From NCBI RefSeq assembly GCF_000016185.1, contig NC_011420.2, forward strand, positions 3,263,001 to 3,327,000: a stretch of 64,000 nt of DNA, read 5' to 3'. Positions 18,128-30,672 of this stretch are shown here, piece after piece. Every line of letters begins with the position of its first letter. Within the stretch, counting starts at the first letter, position 1. The notes under the pieces are model-generated. The model was not told the origin of the DNA. It worked only from the letters and a program-made list of their open reading frames with translations, and made no database searches. The position numbers were made by a program, and so were the translations under genes. Origin of the DNA: Rhodospirillum centenum SW. GTDB lineage: Bacteria > Pseudomonadota > Alphaproteobacteria > Azospirillales > Azospirillaceae.

Positions 18128-18895
18128 TTGGTCCGGTTCGAGAATGTGGGCCTGCGCTACGGGACGGGGCCCGAGGTGCTGCGCGACATCAGCTTCGAGC
18201 TGGCGGCGGGCTCCTTCCATTTCCTGACCGGCCCCACCGGGGCCGGCAAGTCCAGCCTTCTGAAGCTGCTGACCCTGTCCGAGCGGCCGTCGCGCGGGCT
18301 GGTCAGCCTGTTCGGGCAGCAGCTTTCCACGCTGCCGCGCGGCACCCTGCCGGAGCTGCGCCGGCGCATCGGGGTGGTTTTCCAGGACTTCCGCCTGCTC
18401 GACCACATGACCGTGTTCGACAACGTGGCGCTGCCGCTGCGCATCGCCGGCACCGGCGACCGCCGCATCCAGGAGGCGGTGACGGACCTGCTGGCCTGGG
18501 TCGGGCTGGGCGACCGCATGCACCTGCTGCCGCCGGTGCTGTCGGGCGGCCAGAAGCAGCTTGTCGCCATCGCGCGCGCCGTCGTCACCAGCCCCCAGCT
18601 CATCGTCGCGGACGAGCCGACCGGCAACATCGACCGCGAGATGTCGCACAAGATCATGCGGCTGTTCATCGAGATGAACAAGCTGGGCACCACGGTCGTC
18701 GTCGCCACCCACGACATGTACCTGGTGGACCGCCTGCAGAAGCCGGTGCTGGAACTCTATGAGGGCAAGCTGGCGGAGGCGTCGTGGTGGCTGTCGCCCG
18801 ACCGCGCCGGCCGGCCCGCGCCGGAGGCGGCGCCGTCCGGACCCGCCGTTGCACCGTCCGACCCGCAGGACACCCTGCGGGACCCGTTGTTCTGA
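18128..18895 (+). CDS. ftsE: FtsE-type cell division ABC transporter ATPase, without adjacent ftsX
   Basis: Cytosolic ATPase that with FtsX activates septal peptidoglycan hydrolases. VRFENVGLRYGTGPEVLRD opens the 255-aa protein. GPTGAGKS (35-42) is Walker A, VVFQDFRLLDHMTVFDNV the Q-loop region typical of FtsE, LSGGQKQLVAIARA the signature and LIVADEPTGNID Walker B. The start must be TTG at 18128, since no in-frame ATG or GTG lies upstream and the family N-terminus begins here. The C-terminal about 35 residues are a Pro/Ala-rich extension. ftsX normally follows, but the next gene is on the opposite strand 4 bp away. Confidence 0.88.
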   Translation: MVRFENVGLRYGTGPEVLRDISFELAAGSFHFLTGPTGAGKSSLLKLLTLSERPSRGLVSLFGQQLSTLPRGTLPELRRRIGVVFQDFRLLDHMTVFDNVALPLRIAGTGDRRIQEAVTDLLAWVGLGDRMHLLPPVLSGGQKQLVAIARAVVTSPQLIVADEPTGNIDREMSHKIMRLFIEMNKLGTTVVVATHDMYLVDRLQKPVLELYEGKLAEASWWLSPDRAGRPAPEAAPSGPAVAPSDPQDTLRDPLF

Positions 18896-18899
18896 ACCG

Positions 18900-20057
18900 T
18901 CAGGAGCGGGTACCGTCCGCGGCCCGGATCTGCTCCAGCAGGGCCGCCGTGGCGCGGCCGTCCACCGTCAGCCGGCGGTCCTTCTGGAAGGCCCGGATGG
19001 CCGCTTCGGTGCGCGGTCCGGTCAGCCCGTCCGCCCGGCCCATCGGATAGCCCAGGGCCTTGAGCCGGCGCTGCACCTCCGCCACCCCGGCGCGGTCCAG
19101 GGGCCGCGGGCCGCTGTCGCCCTCATCCCCGGTTCCGGCCGCGGCGGGGGACAGCGCCGGCAGGGCCGCCGCGACCTCGACATTGCGGCCGCCGTCGGCC
19201 AGCCGCTTCAGCGCGGCCATCGCGGTGCTGTCGCCCTCGGCGGCGGCCTGGGCGTACCAGGCGGCGGCCGTCTCCAGGTCGGGGGCGCCGTCCACCCCCT
19301 GTTCGTACAGGATGCCGAGCATGAACCGCGCCCGCTCCACGCCGGCGTCGGCCGCCAGCTCGAACCACTGCGCCGCCAGTGCCGGGTCGCGGTCCACCGC
19401 GGCCCCTTCGGCGAACAGCAGGCCCAGATCGTACATCGCCTCGGCATGGCCCAGCTCGGCCGCCTTCACGTACCAGTCCAGCGCCCCGTCCATGTCCACC
19501 GGCAGGCCCAGCCCGCCGCGGTTCAGCGCCGCCAGCGACCAGCAGGCGTCCGCCTCTCCGGCCGCGGCGGCCTTCTCGTACCAGTAGAGCGCGCGCGGCA
19601 GGTCCGCCTCGCCCTCCAGCGAGCCGGAGGAGAGCCGGTCCGCCAGTTCGAGCTGCGCCGCCGACTCTCCGGCGCTGGCGCGCGCCTCCAGGGTCAGCAG
19701 GGCAGGGTCGGCATTGGCAGGGAGCGGCCGGGCCCCCGCGGCGGCCAGGGCCGCGGCGGTCGCCGCCGCCGCCGGTGCGGCCCGGGCGGTGCGCTTCTTC
19801 GCCAGGGTCTTCGCCGCCGGTTTTCCGGCCGCCTTGGCGGCCGCGGTCCTGTTCGACGCTTTCGCGGCCTGGGGCTTCTGCGGCTTCGCCGGGGCCGGCT
19901 TCGCGGCCTGGGGCTTCTGCGGCTTCGCCGCGGCCGGTCTGGCCGGCGGGACGGGCTTGGCGGGACCGGACGGTTTCGCCACTGTCTCCGCCCGGGCGGG
20001 CAGGGCGGGGGTGGCGGCCAGCAGGGTGCAGATCAGAACGGCCAGACTCCGGCGCAT
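18900..20057 (-). CDS. Exported Sel1-repeat protein with C-terminal peptidoglycan-binding domain
   Basis: 385-aa envelope protein. A signal peptide (RRSLAVLICTLLAATPALPARA) is followed by a Lys/Pro/Ala-rich linker containing an internal repeat of KPQKPQAAK. Then come about five Sel1/TPR-like repeats (ALYWYEKAAAAGEADACWSLA, ALDWYVKAAELGHAEAMYDLG, AAQWFELAADAGVERARFMLG). Residues about 320-380 are a PG_binding_1 domain (EVQRRLKALGYPMGRADGLTGPRTEAAIRAFQ as conserved pattern). Start ATG 20057 is chosen for the signal peptide; the longer frame runs into tRNA-Gln. The gene ends 4 bp from ftsE, convergent, and both concern the cell wall. Confidence 0.88.
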   Translation of the reverse strand: MRRSLAVLICTLLAATPALPARAETVAKPSGPAKPVPPARPAAAKPQKPQAAKPAPAKPQKPQAAKASNRTAAAKAAGKPAAKTLAKKRTARAAPAAAATAAALAAAGARPLPANADPALLTLEARASAGESAAQLELADRLSSGSLEGEADLPRALYWYEKAAAAGEADACWSLAALNRGGLGLPVDMDGALDWYVKAAELGHAEAMYDLGLLFAEGAAVDRDPALAAQWFELAADAGVERARFMLGILYEQGVDGAPDLETAAAWYAQAAAEGDSTAMAALKRLADGGRNVEVAAALPALSPAAAGTGDEGDSGPRPLDRAGVAEVQRRLKALGYPMGRADGLTGPRTEAAIRAFQKDRRLTVDGRATAALLEQIRAADGTRS

Positions 20058-20222
20058 TGCCGGCGTACTCCACGATTGCGGGGGGCAGGACGACCGCACC
20101 CTAGCATGAATGCTTCCGGCGGCCACTCTGCCGATGCCCCGGAAACGGCGGATTTCCGTGACATGCACGGGCCGTTGCGCGGACGGGCGAGTCCGGGTAT
20201 AACCCCCGCCTCCCGCCGCGGA

Positions 20223-20297
20223 TGGGGCGTCGCCAAGCGGTAAGGCAGCGGTTTTTGGTACCGCCATTCCCAGGTTCGAATCCTGGCGCCCCAGCCA
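20223..20297 (+). tRNA. tRNA-Gln (anticodon UUG)
   Basis: 75-nt cloverleaf including an encoded CCA end. The acceptor stem pairs TGGGGCG (20223-20229) with CGCCCCA (20287-20293), the discriminator is G, and the T-loop is GGTTCGAATCC. The anticodon loop within GCGGTTTTTGGTACCGC reads TTG. The D-arm has GCCAAGCGGTAAGGC. Confidence 0.95.
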
Positions 20298-20371
20298 GCC
20301 CGATCATGCCCGGCCCTTGACGCCTGTCGCTCCCCCTTCCGCGTGAGCGTCAAGCGTGTGCGGGGACCTGC

Positions 20372-20413
20372 CACACCTGATCCGTCACACCTGATCCTTC
20401 ACGCCTGACCCGT
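20372..20413 (+). repeat. 14-bp tandem repeat, three copies, downstream of tRNA-Gln
   Basis: CACACCTGATCCGT, CACACCTGATCCTT and CACGCCTGACCCGT are contiguous at 20372-20385, 20386-20399 and 20400-20413, followed by a weaker CACAGCCGGGCCGG. The repeat sits directly upstream of the 667-aa unknown gene, with no obvious promoter element inside. Confidence 0.8.
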
Positions 20414-20449
20414 CACAGCCGGGCCGGGCGCGCGTCTTCCCTGGGGGGT

Positions 20450-22453
20450 GTGCCGCCCCCGGCGGGGACGGAGGGACGGGTGCCGGTCACGGTCGTGGTG
20501 ATGAACGCCGGGGAGGCGGCCGAGATCCGCATCCGGCTGGTGGACGAGTTCAGCGGCGCGCCCCTGCCCGGTGTCGTGCTGACCCTGACCCCAAGCGGGG
20601 TCTCGGTGAAACTTGCGCTGGCGAGTGTCACCACGGACAAGGAGGGAACGGCCGTGCTGGGCCGCGGCAGCTTCGCGGCGGTGCAGTTCAAGCTCTCCTT
20701 CGATCTGCCGGGCTACTACGTCACGGGCGAGAGATTCGTGCCGGGGCCGTACACGTCCAGTGCGGTGGCGGCCCCGCTGGAGAAGAGCATCGCCCTGACC
20801 GTCGGCCTTGCGCCCCTGGTGCCGACGCTGCCGGGCGACGCCGCCACCGTGGCGACCGGCGTGCTGACGACGCAGAAGCTGATCCGGGTCGGCGTCGATG
20901 TCGGCCCCAACCTGGGCAACCAGGCCGCCGCCCTCCTGCTGCTGCGGAACCTGCGCCGGCTGGGCTATGCCGGGCCGATCGAGGTCCTGCTCGACCCGGA
21001 CCCGACCCTGGACCATTTCGAGCTGACCGGGCTGGCGATCCTTGCCACGCCGCGGGGCAACGACGATGCGGGCTGCTGCACCGCGGTCGCCAATGCCTGC
21101 GCCACGGCGGCGGGGCTGGTGCCGACCCGGGTGCAGACGAAGACCGGCACCGACCCGCTGCAGGTGGAGGTCGTCTTCACCGACAACACGAACGGGGAGG
21201 AGCATTACGACAAGCCGTTCCTCCAGGCGATCTTCACCAACCTGCCCGCCTGTTCCAGTTTCGTGGGCACGACCCCGGCCGGACAGAAGTATGGCTGGAA
21301 CCGCCCGCTGGAGAACCCGCCCATGGACCCGGCCCGGGTCTGCTTCACCGTCCGGATCGAGAGCGTGGCGGAGATCAGCGTGCGGGACAAGGTGGCCCTG
21401 CTCGATCCCGGCTACGCCACCAATCCCCTGTACGGGAAGAACACGAGCTTCGTGGCCAAGCCGGCGTTCGATACCGATCCCGGCGCGACGCCCTGCCTGG
21501 GCCTGATCGCGGCGTCGGAACGGTCCTTCCCGGAGACGGACGCCTACCGCCGGGAGATTCTGCGGACCCCCGCCCTGATGCTGTTGCAGCCCTACTGCTG
21601 GTATCCGCACCTGCGCTGCCTCTGCGCCGACGGGCGGCCCCCCTGGCCGCTGCCGCTGCCGCTGGACACGGCCTATCTGATCGACCCCATCGAGCCGCAG
21701 GACTATGGCGCCATCCTGGACGGGCTGGCCGACAAGGGCGTGGCGGCGTTCCTGGACGCCTTCGTGGCGGCAGCACTGAAGGGGAAAGGGAAGGGGGCGA
21801 TCTGCCCCATGACGGTCTACGGCATCCATCAGGCGCCGGACCCGGCCGTCGCCCTGACGAACATCCTGGCCGGGCTGGCGGCGGTCGCGAAGGGGGCCGA
21901 GCTTCCGGCGCCGGCGGTGCCGCTGGTCATCTCCAAGATGGATGTGGCGCCGGTGGTCCAGCAGTGCGGCGGCCGGCCCGTCGCCCTCACGGACCCCCAG
22001 GCCCTGGCCATCCTCACGGAGATCCTGGAGACGGGGCCCGGTGCCTCGCTCGTGGTCTTCCACACGCCCCCGGCCCTGCCGCAGCCCGTCTTCCAGATCC
22101 TTGTCCAGATCAGCCGTTTCCCGGTGATCCTGGAAGGCGCCAACACCGCCAATCTGGTCCAGATGCTGGCGACGCCGTACCTGTCCGTGAAGACCACCTA
22201 CACGCCCTATCCCGTGATCCCCGGCGGGGAGAAGGCGGTCACGGCCCTGAACGCCCTGACGGCGGTCGTCACCGACCCCGGCCTGTCCGACAGGCCGGAG
22301 GATCTGGCGATGCTGGCCGGCTACTTCCGCGACTGCTGCATCTACGGCAGCGCCTTCGGCAACTACTTCGGCACGGTGCGGGACCGCGCCCGCACCGACG
22401 GCCTGGACGAGTTGCTGCTGGCGCTGTTCTGCTTCCACAACGCCATGCAGTGA
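20450..22453 (+). CDS. Unrecognised two-part 667-aa protein
   Basis: I do not recognise this protein. Residues about 18-95 look like a small beta-sandwich (IRIRLVDEFSGAPLPGVVLTL, then VTTDKEGTAVLG), as in carboxypeptidase-regulatory or transthyretin-like domains. From about 140, LIRVGVDVGPNLGNQAAALLLLRNLRRLGY resembles the start of a Rossmann-like domain. Near 557-580, FPVILEGANTANLVQMLATPYLSV followed by PVIPGGEKA recalls the donor-binding region of GT-B glycosyltransferases; this is inference only. It is Cys-rich for this genome (for example DAGCCTA, CSSF, CLCADG, DCCIYG). No signal peptide is seen. The start is uncertain: GTG 20450 behind GGGGGG, GTG 20480 behind GGAGGG, or ATG 20501. It is a single gene, convergent with gltB. 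Confidence 0.75.
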   Translation: MPPPAGTEGRVPVTVVVMNAGEAAEIRIRLVDEFSGAPLPGVVLTLTPSGVSVKLALASVTTDKEGTAVLGRGSFAAVQFKLSFDLPGYYVTGERFVPGPYTSSAVAAPLEKSIALTVGLAPLVPTLPGDAATVATGVLTTQKLIRVGVDVGPNLGNQAAALLLLRNLRRLGYAGPIEVLLDPDPTLDHFELTGLAILATPRGNDDAGCCTAVANACATAAGLVPTRVQTKTGTDPLQVEVVFTDNTNGEEHYDKPFLQAIFTNLPACSSFVGTTPAGQKYGWNRPLENPPMDPARVCFTVRIESVAEISVRDKVALLDPGYATNPLYGKNTSFVAKPAFDTDPGATPCLGLIAASERSFPETDAYRREILRTPALMLLQPYCWYPHLRCLCADGRPPWPLPLPLDTAYLIDPIEPQDYGAILDGLADKGVAAFLDAFVAAALKGKGKGAICPMTVYGIHQAPDPAVALTNILAGLAAVAKGAELPAPAVPLVISKMDVAPVVQQCGGRPVALTDPQALAILTEILETGPGASLVVFHTPPALPQPVFQILVQISRFPVILEGANTANLVQMLATPYLSVKTTYTPYPVIPGGEKAVTALNALTAVVTDPGLSDRPEDLAMLAGYFRDCCIYGSAFGNYFGTVRDRARTDGLDELLLALFCFHNAMQ

Positions 22454-22474
22454 CGGGCCTTGAAGGGAGCGCCG

Positions 22475-22505
22475 CCCGACGGAACCCGGGGCGGGCTCCG
22501 TCGGG
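22475..22505. terminator. Hairpin between the unknown gene and gltB
   Basis: A 9-bp stem CCCGACGGA/TCCGTCGGG (22475-22483 with 22497-22505) has an inner CCC/GGG pairing. It lies between two convergent stop codons and could serve both strands, but neither side has a clear T-tract. Confidence 0.55.
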
Positions 22506-22533
22506 ATGATCCGCGCGCGGGACGGCCCGCCGC

Positions 22534-27090
<4,557 letters not shown>

Positions 27091-27101
27091 GGCGGGCCCC
27101 G

Positions 27102-27749
27102 TCAGGCAAGAAGGTCAGGGTCGAAGGGCACGTCCGTGCCCGTCGGGTCGGTGATGCGGATATGGCCGGGCTGTGCCGCGAAGCGGTCCAGCCAGCGCAG
27201 CACGGCCGGGAAGCGGTCCAGCTCGAACCCGCCTTCCTCGGCCACATGCGTGTAGGCGTAGAGCGCCACGTCGGCGATGGTGCAGCGGTCGCCCACCATC
27301 CAGTCGTGGCGCATCAGGTGCGCCTCCATCTGGCGCAGGGCGGCGTAGCCCTGCTCCCGCTTCAGCACCAGGGCGTGGACGCGCTCCGGCGTCATCTCGA
27401 AGCGGTGGGTGATCCAGAAGCGCGCCGTGGCGACGTTGGGTTCGTGGCTGTACTGCTCCCAGAACAGCCATTGCAGCACGGCCGCCTTCTCGCGCCGCCC
27501 GTCCGGCCAGAAGGGCGTGCCCTCGGCCAGCCAGCGCAGGATGGCGTTGGATTCGGCCAGATGGTCGCCCGGCCCCAGCCGCAGCACCGGGACACGGCCG
27601 TTCGGGTTGACCGCCAGGAACTGGGGCGTGCGGCTGTCGCCGCGGTCGATGTCCAGCTCCACCCGCTCATGCGGCAGGCCGAGCTGCGCCAGCATCCAGC
27701 GCACCTTGTAGCCGTTCCCGGAGGAGAGGTTGTCGTAGAGCCGGAGCAT
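27102..27749 (-). CDS. Glutathione S-transferase family protein, inserted between gltD and gltB
   Basis: Thioredoxin-fold N-terminal domain (MLRLYDNLSSGNGYKVRWMLAQLG; then VNPNGRVPVLRLG and the glutathione-binding ESNAILRWL) and an all-helical C-terminal domain (HDWMVGDRCTIADVALYAY). 215 aa is normal for GSTs. The likely active residue is a serine in LSSGNGYKV. ATG 27749 has GGAAGG 6 bp upstream and gives the family N-terminus; a GTG at 27809 overlapping the gltD stop (GTGA) would add 20 residues and suggests translational coupling. The physiological substrate is unknown. Confidence 0.9.
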   Translation of the reverse strand: MLRLYDNLSSGNGYKVRWMLAQLGLPHERVELDIDRGDSRTPQFLAVNPNGRVPVLRLGPGDHLAESNAILRWLAEGTPFWPDGRREKAAVLQWLFWEQYSHEPNVATARFWITHRFEMTPERVHALVLKREQGYAALRQMEAHLMRHDWMVGDRCTIADVALYAYTHVAEEGGFELDRFPAVLRWLDRFAAQPGHIRITDPTGTDVPFDPDLLA

Positions 27750-27805
27750 CGGGGGCCTTCCGTCGGGCCGCCGGGCGGCGTGGAGACCGTCCGGCAGGAG
27801 GGAAC

Positions 27806-29269
27806 TCACGCGGCGACCGCGGCGGCGGAGGCCGGCTTCCCGCCCGTTGCCGCCTTGGCCTGGATGTAGTGGTGGATGCTCTCCGCCGCGTCGCGGCCGT
27901 CGCGGATGCCCCAGACGACGAGGCTGGCGCCGCGCACGATGTCGCCGGCGGCGAAGACGCCGTCCAGGTTCGTCATCAGGGTGCGGTGGTTGGCCTGCAC
28001 CGTGCCCCAGCGGCTGACCTTCAGGGTCGGGTCACCGAACAGGGTGGGCACGTCCTCCGGGTCGAAGCCCAGGGCCTTGACGACCAGATCGGCCTCCAGC
28101 GTGAAGCCGCTGCCCTCGATCGGGGTCGGCGTCTGCCGGCCGGTGGCGTCGGCCACGCCCATGTGCATGCGGTGGGCGCGGACATGGGTGACATGGGAAT
28201 CGCCCAGGAACGCCTCCGGCGCCGCCTGCCAGACGAACTCCGCCCCCTCCTCCTCGGCGTGCGCCACCTCGCGCTGGGAGCCGGGCATGTTGGCCCGGTT
28301 GCGGCGGTAGAGGCACTTCACCGAGGCGGCGCCCTGGCGGATGGCCGTGCGCACGCAGTCCATGGCGGTGTCGCCGCCGCCGATGACGACGACGTTCTTG
28401 CCGTGGGCGTTCAGCATGCCCGTCTCGAAATCCACCACCGTGTCGCCCAGCCCCTTGCGGTTGCTGGCGGTCAGGTAGTCCAGGGCGGGGATGATGCCGT
28501 CCAGCCCGGCGCCGGGGCCGCCCAGGTCGCGCGCCTTGTAGACGCCGCAGGCGATCAGCACCGCGTCATGGCGCAGGCGCAGATCCGTCAGGCTGGCGTT
28601 GCGGCCGACCTCGAAGCCCAGATGGAAGCGGACGCCGGCCTGCTCCAGCAGGGCGCCGCGGCGCAGCACCACGTCCTTGTCCAGCTTGAAGCTGGGAATG
28701 CCGTAGATCAGCAGGCCGCCGATGCGGTCGTAGCGGTCGTAGACATGCACCTCGTAGCCCTTGCGGCGGAGCTGTTCCGCCGCGGCCAGCCCGGCCGGGC
28801 CGGCGCCGATGATGCCGACGCTGCCGGCGCGCTCGCGCACCGGCTGCACCGGCTTCACCCAGCCGCGTTCCCAGGCCGTGTCGGTGATGTACTTCTCCAC
28901 CGCGCCGATGGTGACGGTGCCGTGGGTGGACTGCTCGATCGTGCAGTTGCCCTCGCACAGCCGGTCCTGCGGGCAGATGCGGCCGCAGATCTCGGGGAAG
29001 TTGTTGGTCGCCTGGGAGACCTCGTAGGCTTCCTCCAGCCGGCCTTCCGCCGTCAGCTTCAGCCAATCGGGGATGTTGTTCTGCACCGGGCAGTGGACCT
29101 GGCAGAAGGGCACGCCGCACTGGGAGCAGCGGCCCGCCTGCTGCTTCGCCGCGGCGTCGCTGAAGCGGGCGTAGATCTCCTGGAAGTCCTGCCGGCGCAG
29201 GGTGGCGTCCCGCTTGTCGGGCATCCGTTGCCCGGTGTGGACGAAGCCCAGCATCTTCTGCGTCGCCAT
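27806..29269 (-). CDS. gltD: Glutamate synthase small subunit
   Basis: NADPH-dehydrogenase subunit of glutamate synthase, feeding electrons to GltB through FAD and two [4Fe-4S] clusters. The 487-aa protein starts MATQKMLGFVHTGQRMPDKR. Cluster cysteines are in CSQCGVPFCQVHCPV and CGRICPQDRLCEGNC, the FAD fold is VGIIGAGPAGLAAAEQLRRKGY, and the NADPH fold is VVVIGGGDTAMDC. ATG 29269 is preferred over the longer frame from 29437 because it fits the family and is preceded by GGGGAAAAG. It is the first gene of a gltD-GST-gltB unit; the promoter should lie in 29270-29755. Confidence 0.97.
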   Translation of the reverse strand: MATQKMLGFVHTGQRMPDKRDATLRRQDFQEIYARFSDAAAKQQAGRCSQCGVPFCQVHCPVQNNIPDWLKLTAEGRLEEAYEVSQATNNFPEICGRICPQDRLCEGNCTIEQSTHGTVTIGAVEKYITDTAWERGWVKPVQPVRERAGSVGIIGAGPAGLAAAEQLRRKGYEVHVYDRYDRIGGLLIYGIPSFKLDKDVVLRRGALLEQAGVRFHLGFEVGRNASLTDLRLRHDAVLIACGVYKARDLGGPGAGLDGIIPALDYLTASNRKGLGDTVVDFETGMLNAHGKNVVVIGGGDTAMDCVRTAIRQGAASVKCLYRRNRANMPGSQREVAHAEEEGAEFVWQAAPEAFLGDSHVTHVRAHRMHMGVADATGRQTPTPIEGSGFTLEADLVVKALGFDPEDVPTLFGDPTLKVSRWGTVQANHRTLMTNLDGVFAAGDIVRGASLVVWGIRDGRDAAESIHHYIQAKAATGGKPASAAAVAA

Positions 29270-29755
29270 GGCGGCTTTTCCCCTTGTCGCGCCGCCGCGG
29301 CGGGCCGCCACGGCGTCCGGTCTGTCGATCCGGCGGTTATCTGATCCGGCGGTTGGTCGATCCGGACGGGGCAACGGCACTGCCCGTTCCCGCCCCTGGG
29401 GGTTCATATAAAACCAACGCCCTGGCCGGGCCAGCACTTTTTCGCCAATACGTCAGCAATACTGACCAAATAGCGGTGCATGTCTGGCCTGCGCGCCTCT
29501 GTTGCAAATGAGTTTCGACTGCAGCGGGCGGCAATGGGTCCGATCCGGACCTATCGTCCTGGGCGCCCGACCGCAGTCTGCGCCCTCCGGGGTGCCTGCG
29601 CCGCGCGCTCCGTTGCCGCGTGCCCCCGGCCCCGCTACCGCTGCACTGCACGCGCCGGCCTCGCCCGGACACGGACCGGCTGCTATAAGCGCGGGGCGTC
29701 GTGCGACGCATCGGCGCGCCGCGCCCTCCCGTTCCGCAAGACACGGACCCCGATC
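29270..29755. other. Intergenic region between divergent gltD and uppP
   Basis: 486 bp that should carry promoters for both genes. A dyad GTCAG-CAATA-CTGAC is at 29452-29466, and the patch 29400-29520 is less GC-rich than its surroundings, containing TTCATATAAAACC. No convincing -35/-10 or sigma-54 element was identified, and no gene is seen. Confidence 0.4.
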
Positions 29756-30571
29756 GTGATCGATACGGTTCCCTATCTCGAAGCCCTCCTGCTCGGCATC
29801 GTGGAGGGGCTGACCGAGTTCCTGCCCGTCTCCTCCACCGGACACCTGATCCTGGTGGCCGAATTCCTGGGGTTCCAGGGGCAGGAACAGGATGTCTTCA
29901 AGGTGGTCATCCAGCTCGGCGCCATCCTCGCCATCCTGGTCGTCTACTTCGCCAAGCTCTGGCGGGTGCTGCTGGGCGTGCTGGCGCGCGATCCCGCCGC
30001 GTGGCGCTTCGCCGGCGCCATCCTGCTGGCCTTCCTGCCCGCCGCCGTGATCGGCGCCGCGGCGCACGGCTTCATCAAGAGCGTGCTGTTCAGCCCGCTG
30101 GTCGTCTCCGTCGCCCTGATCGTCGGCGGCTTCGCCATCATTGCGGTGGAGCGGCTGGTGCCGGCCTCGCGCTGGCATGCGGTGGAGGAGTTCCCGCCGC
30201 TGCTGGCCCTGAAGATCGGACTGGTGCAGTGCCTGGCGCTGGTGCCCGGCGTCTCCCGCTCCGGCGCCACCATCCTGGGCGCGCTGATGATGGGGGTGGA
30301 CCGGCGCACGGCGGCGGAGTTCAGCTTCTTCGTCGCCATCCCGACGATGCTGGGGGCGTCCGTCTATGACGTCTACAAGAACATGGACGTGATGACACTG
30401 GACGGGGTCGGGCTGATCGCCGTCGGCTTCGCCGCCGCCTTCGTCTCGGCGCTGCTGGTGGTGAGGACGCTGGTGGACTTCGTGGCCCGCTACGGCTTCA
30501 CGCCGTTCGCCTGGTACCGGATCGCCGTCGGCTCGGCCATGCTGGTCTGGTTCGGCCTGCTGGCCGGCTGA
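29756..30571 (+). CDS. uppP: Undecaprenyl-diphosphatase (BacA/UppP)
   Basis: Integral membrane enzyme recycling undecaprenyl pyrophosphate to the monophosphate for cell-wall and LPS precursor transport; it also confers bacitracin resistance. The 271-aa protein has the two signatures LGIVEGLTEFLPVSSTGHLIL (split across the first helix) and VPGVSRSGATI, with about eight hydrophobic helices. Start GTG 29756 gives the family N-terminus VIDTVPYLEALLLGI; upstream in-frame codons read through GC-rich non-coding sequence. A terminator hairpin follows at 30589. Confidence 0.95.
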   Translation: MIDTVPYLEALLLGIVEGLTEFLPVSSTGHLILVAEFLGFQGQEQDVFKVVIQLGAILAILVVYFAKLWRVLLGVLARDPAAWRFAGAILLAFLPAAVIGAAAHGFIKSVLFSPLVVSVALIVGGFAIIAVERLVPASRWHAVEEFPPLLALKIGLVQCLALVPGVSRSGATILGALMMGVDRRTAAEFSFFVAIPTMLGASVYDVYKNMDVMTLDGVGLIAVGFAAAFVSALLVVRTLVDFVARYGFTPFAWYRIAVGSAMLVWFGLLAG

Positions 30572-30588
30572 CGGTCCGCACCGGACGG

Positions 30589-30614
30589 CCGGGCGCGCCT
30601 GCGGGAGCGCCCGG
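30589..30614 (+). terminator. Terminator of uppP
   Basis: Perfect 8-bp stem CCGGGCGC/GCGCCCGG with a 10-nt loop, followed by a pyrimidine-rich tract (CGTCTCTCTTCTCTCT). It lies 18 bp after the uppP stop and in front of a convergent gene. Confidence 0.7.
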
Positions 30615-30672
30615 CGTCTCTCTTCTCTCTACGGCTCTCTCCGCTTCTCTGTCGCCGCCCCGGCCGGCCCGT

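Noticed and set aside
20267-20450. Island boundary at tRNA-Gln
   Set aside because: No integrase and no repeated tRNA 3' end was found downstream; only the 14-bp repeat is present, so an attachment site is not supported.
29421-29440. GG-N10-GC pattern in the gltD upstream region as a sigma-54 promoter
   Set aside because: The surrounding bases do not match TGGCAC-N5-TTGC; GC-rich DNA gives such spacing by chance.
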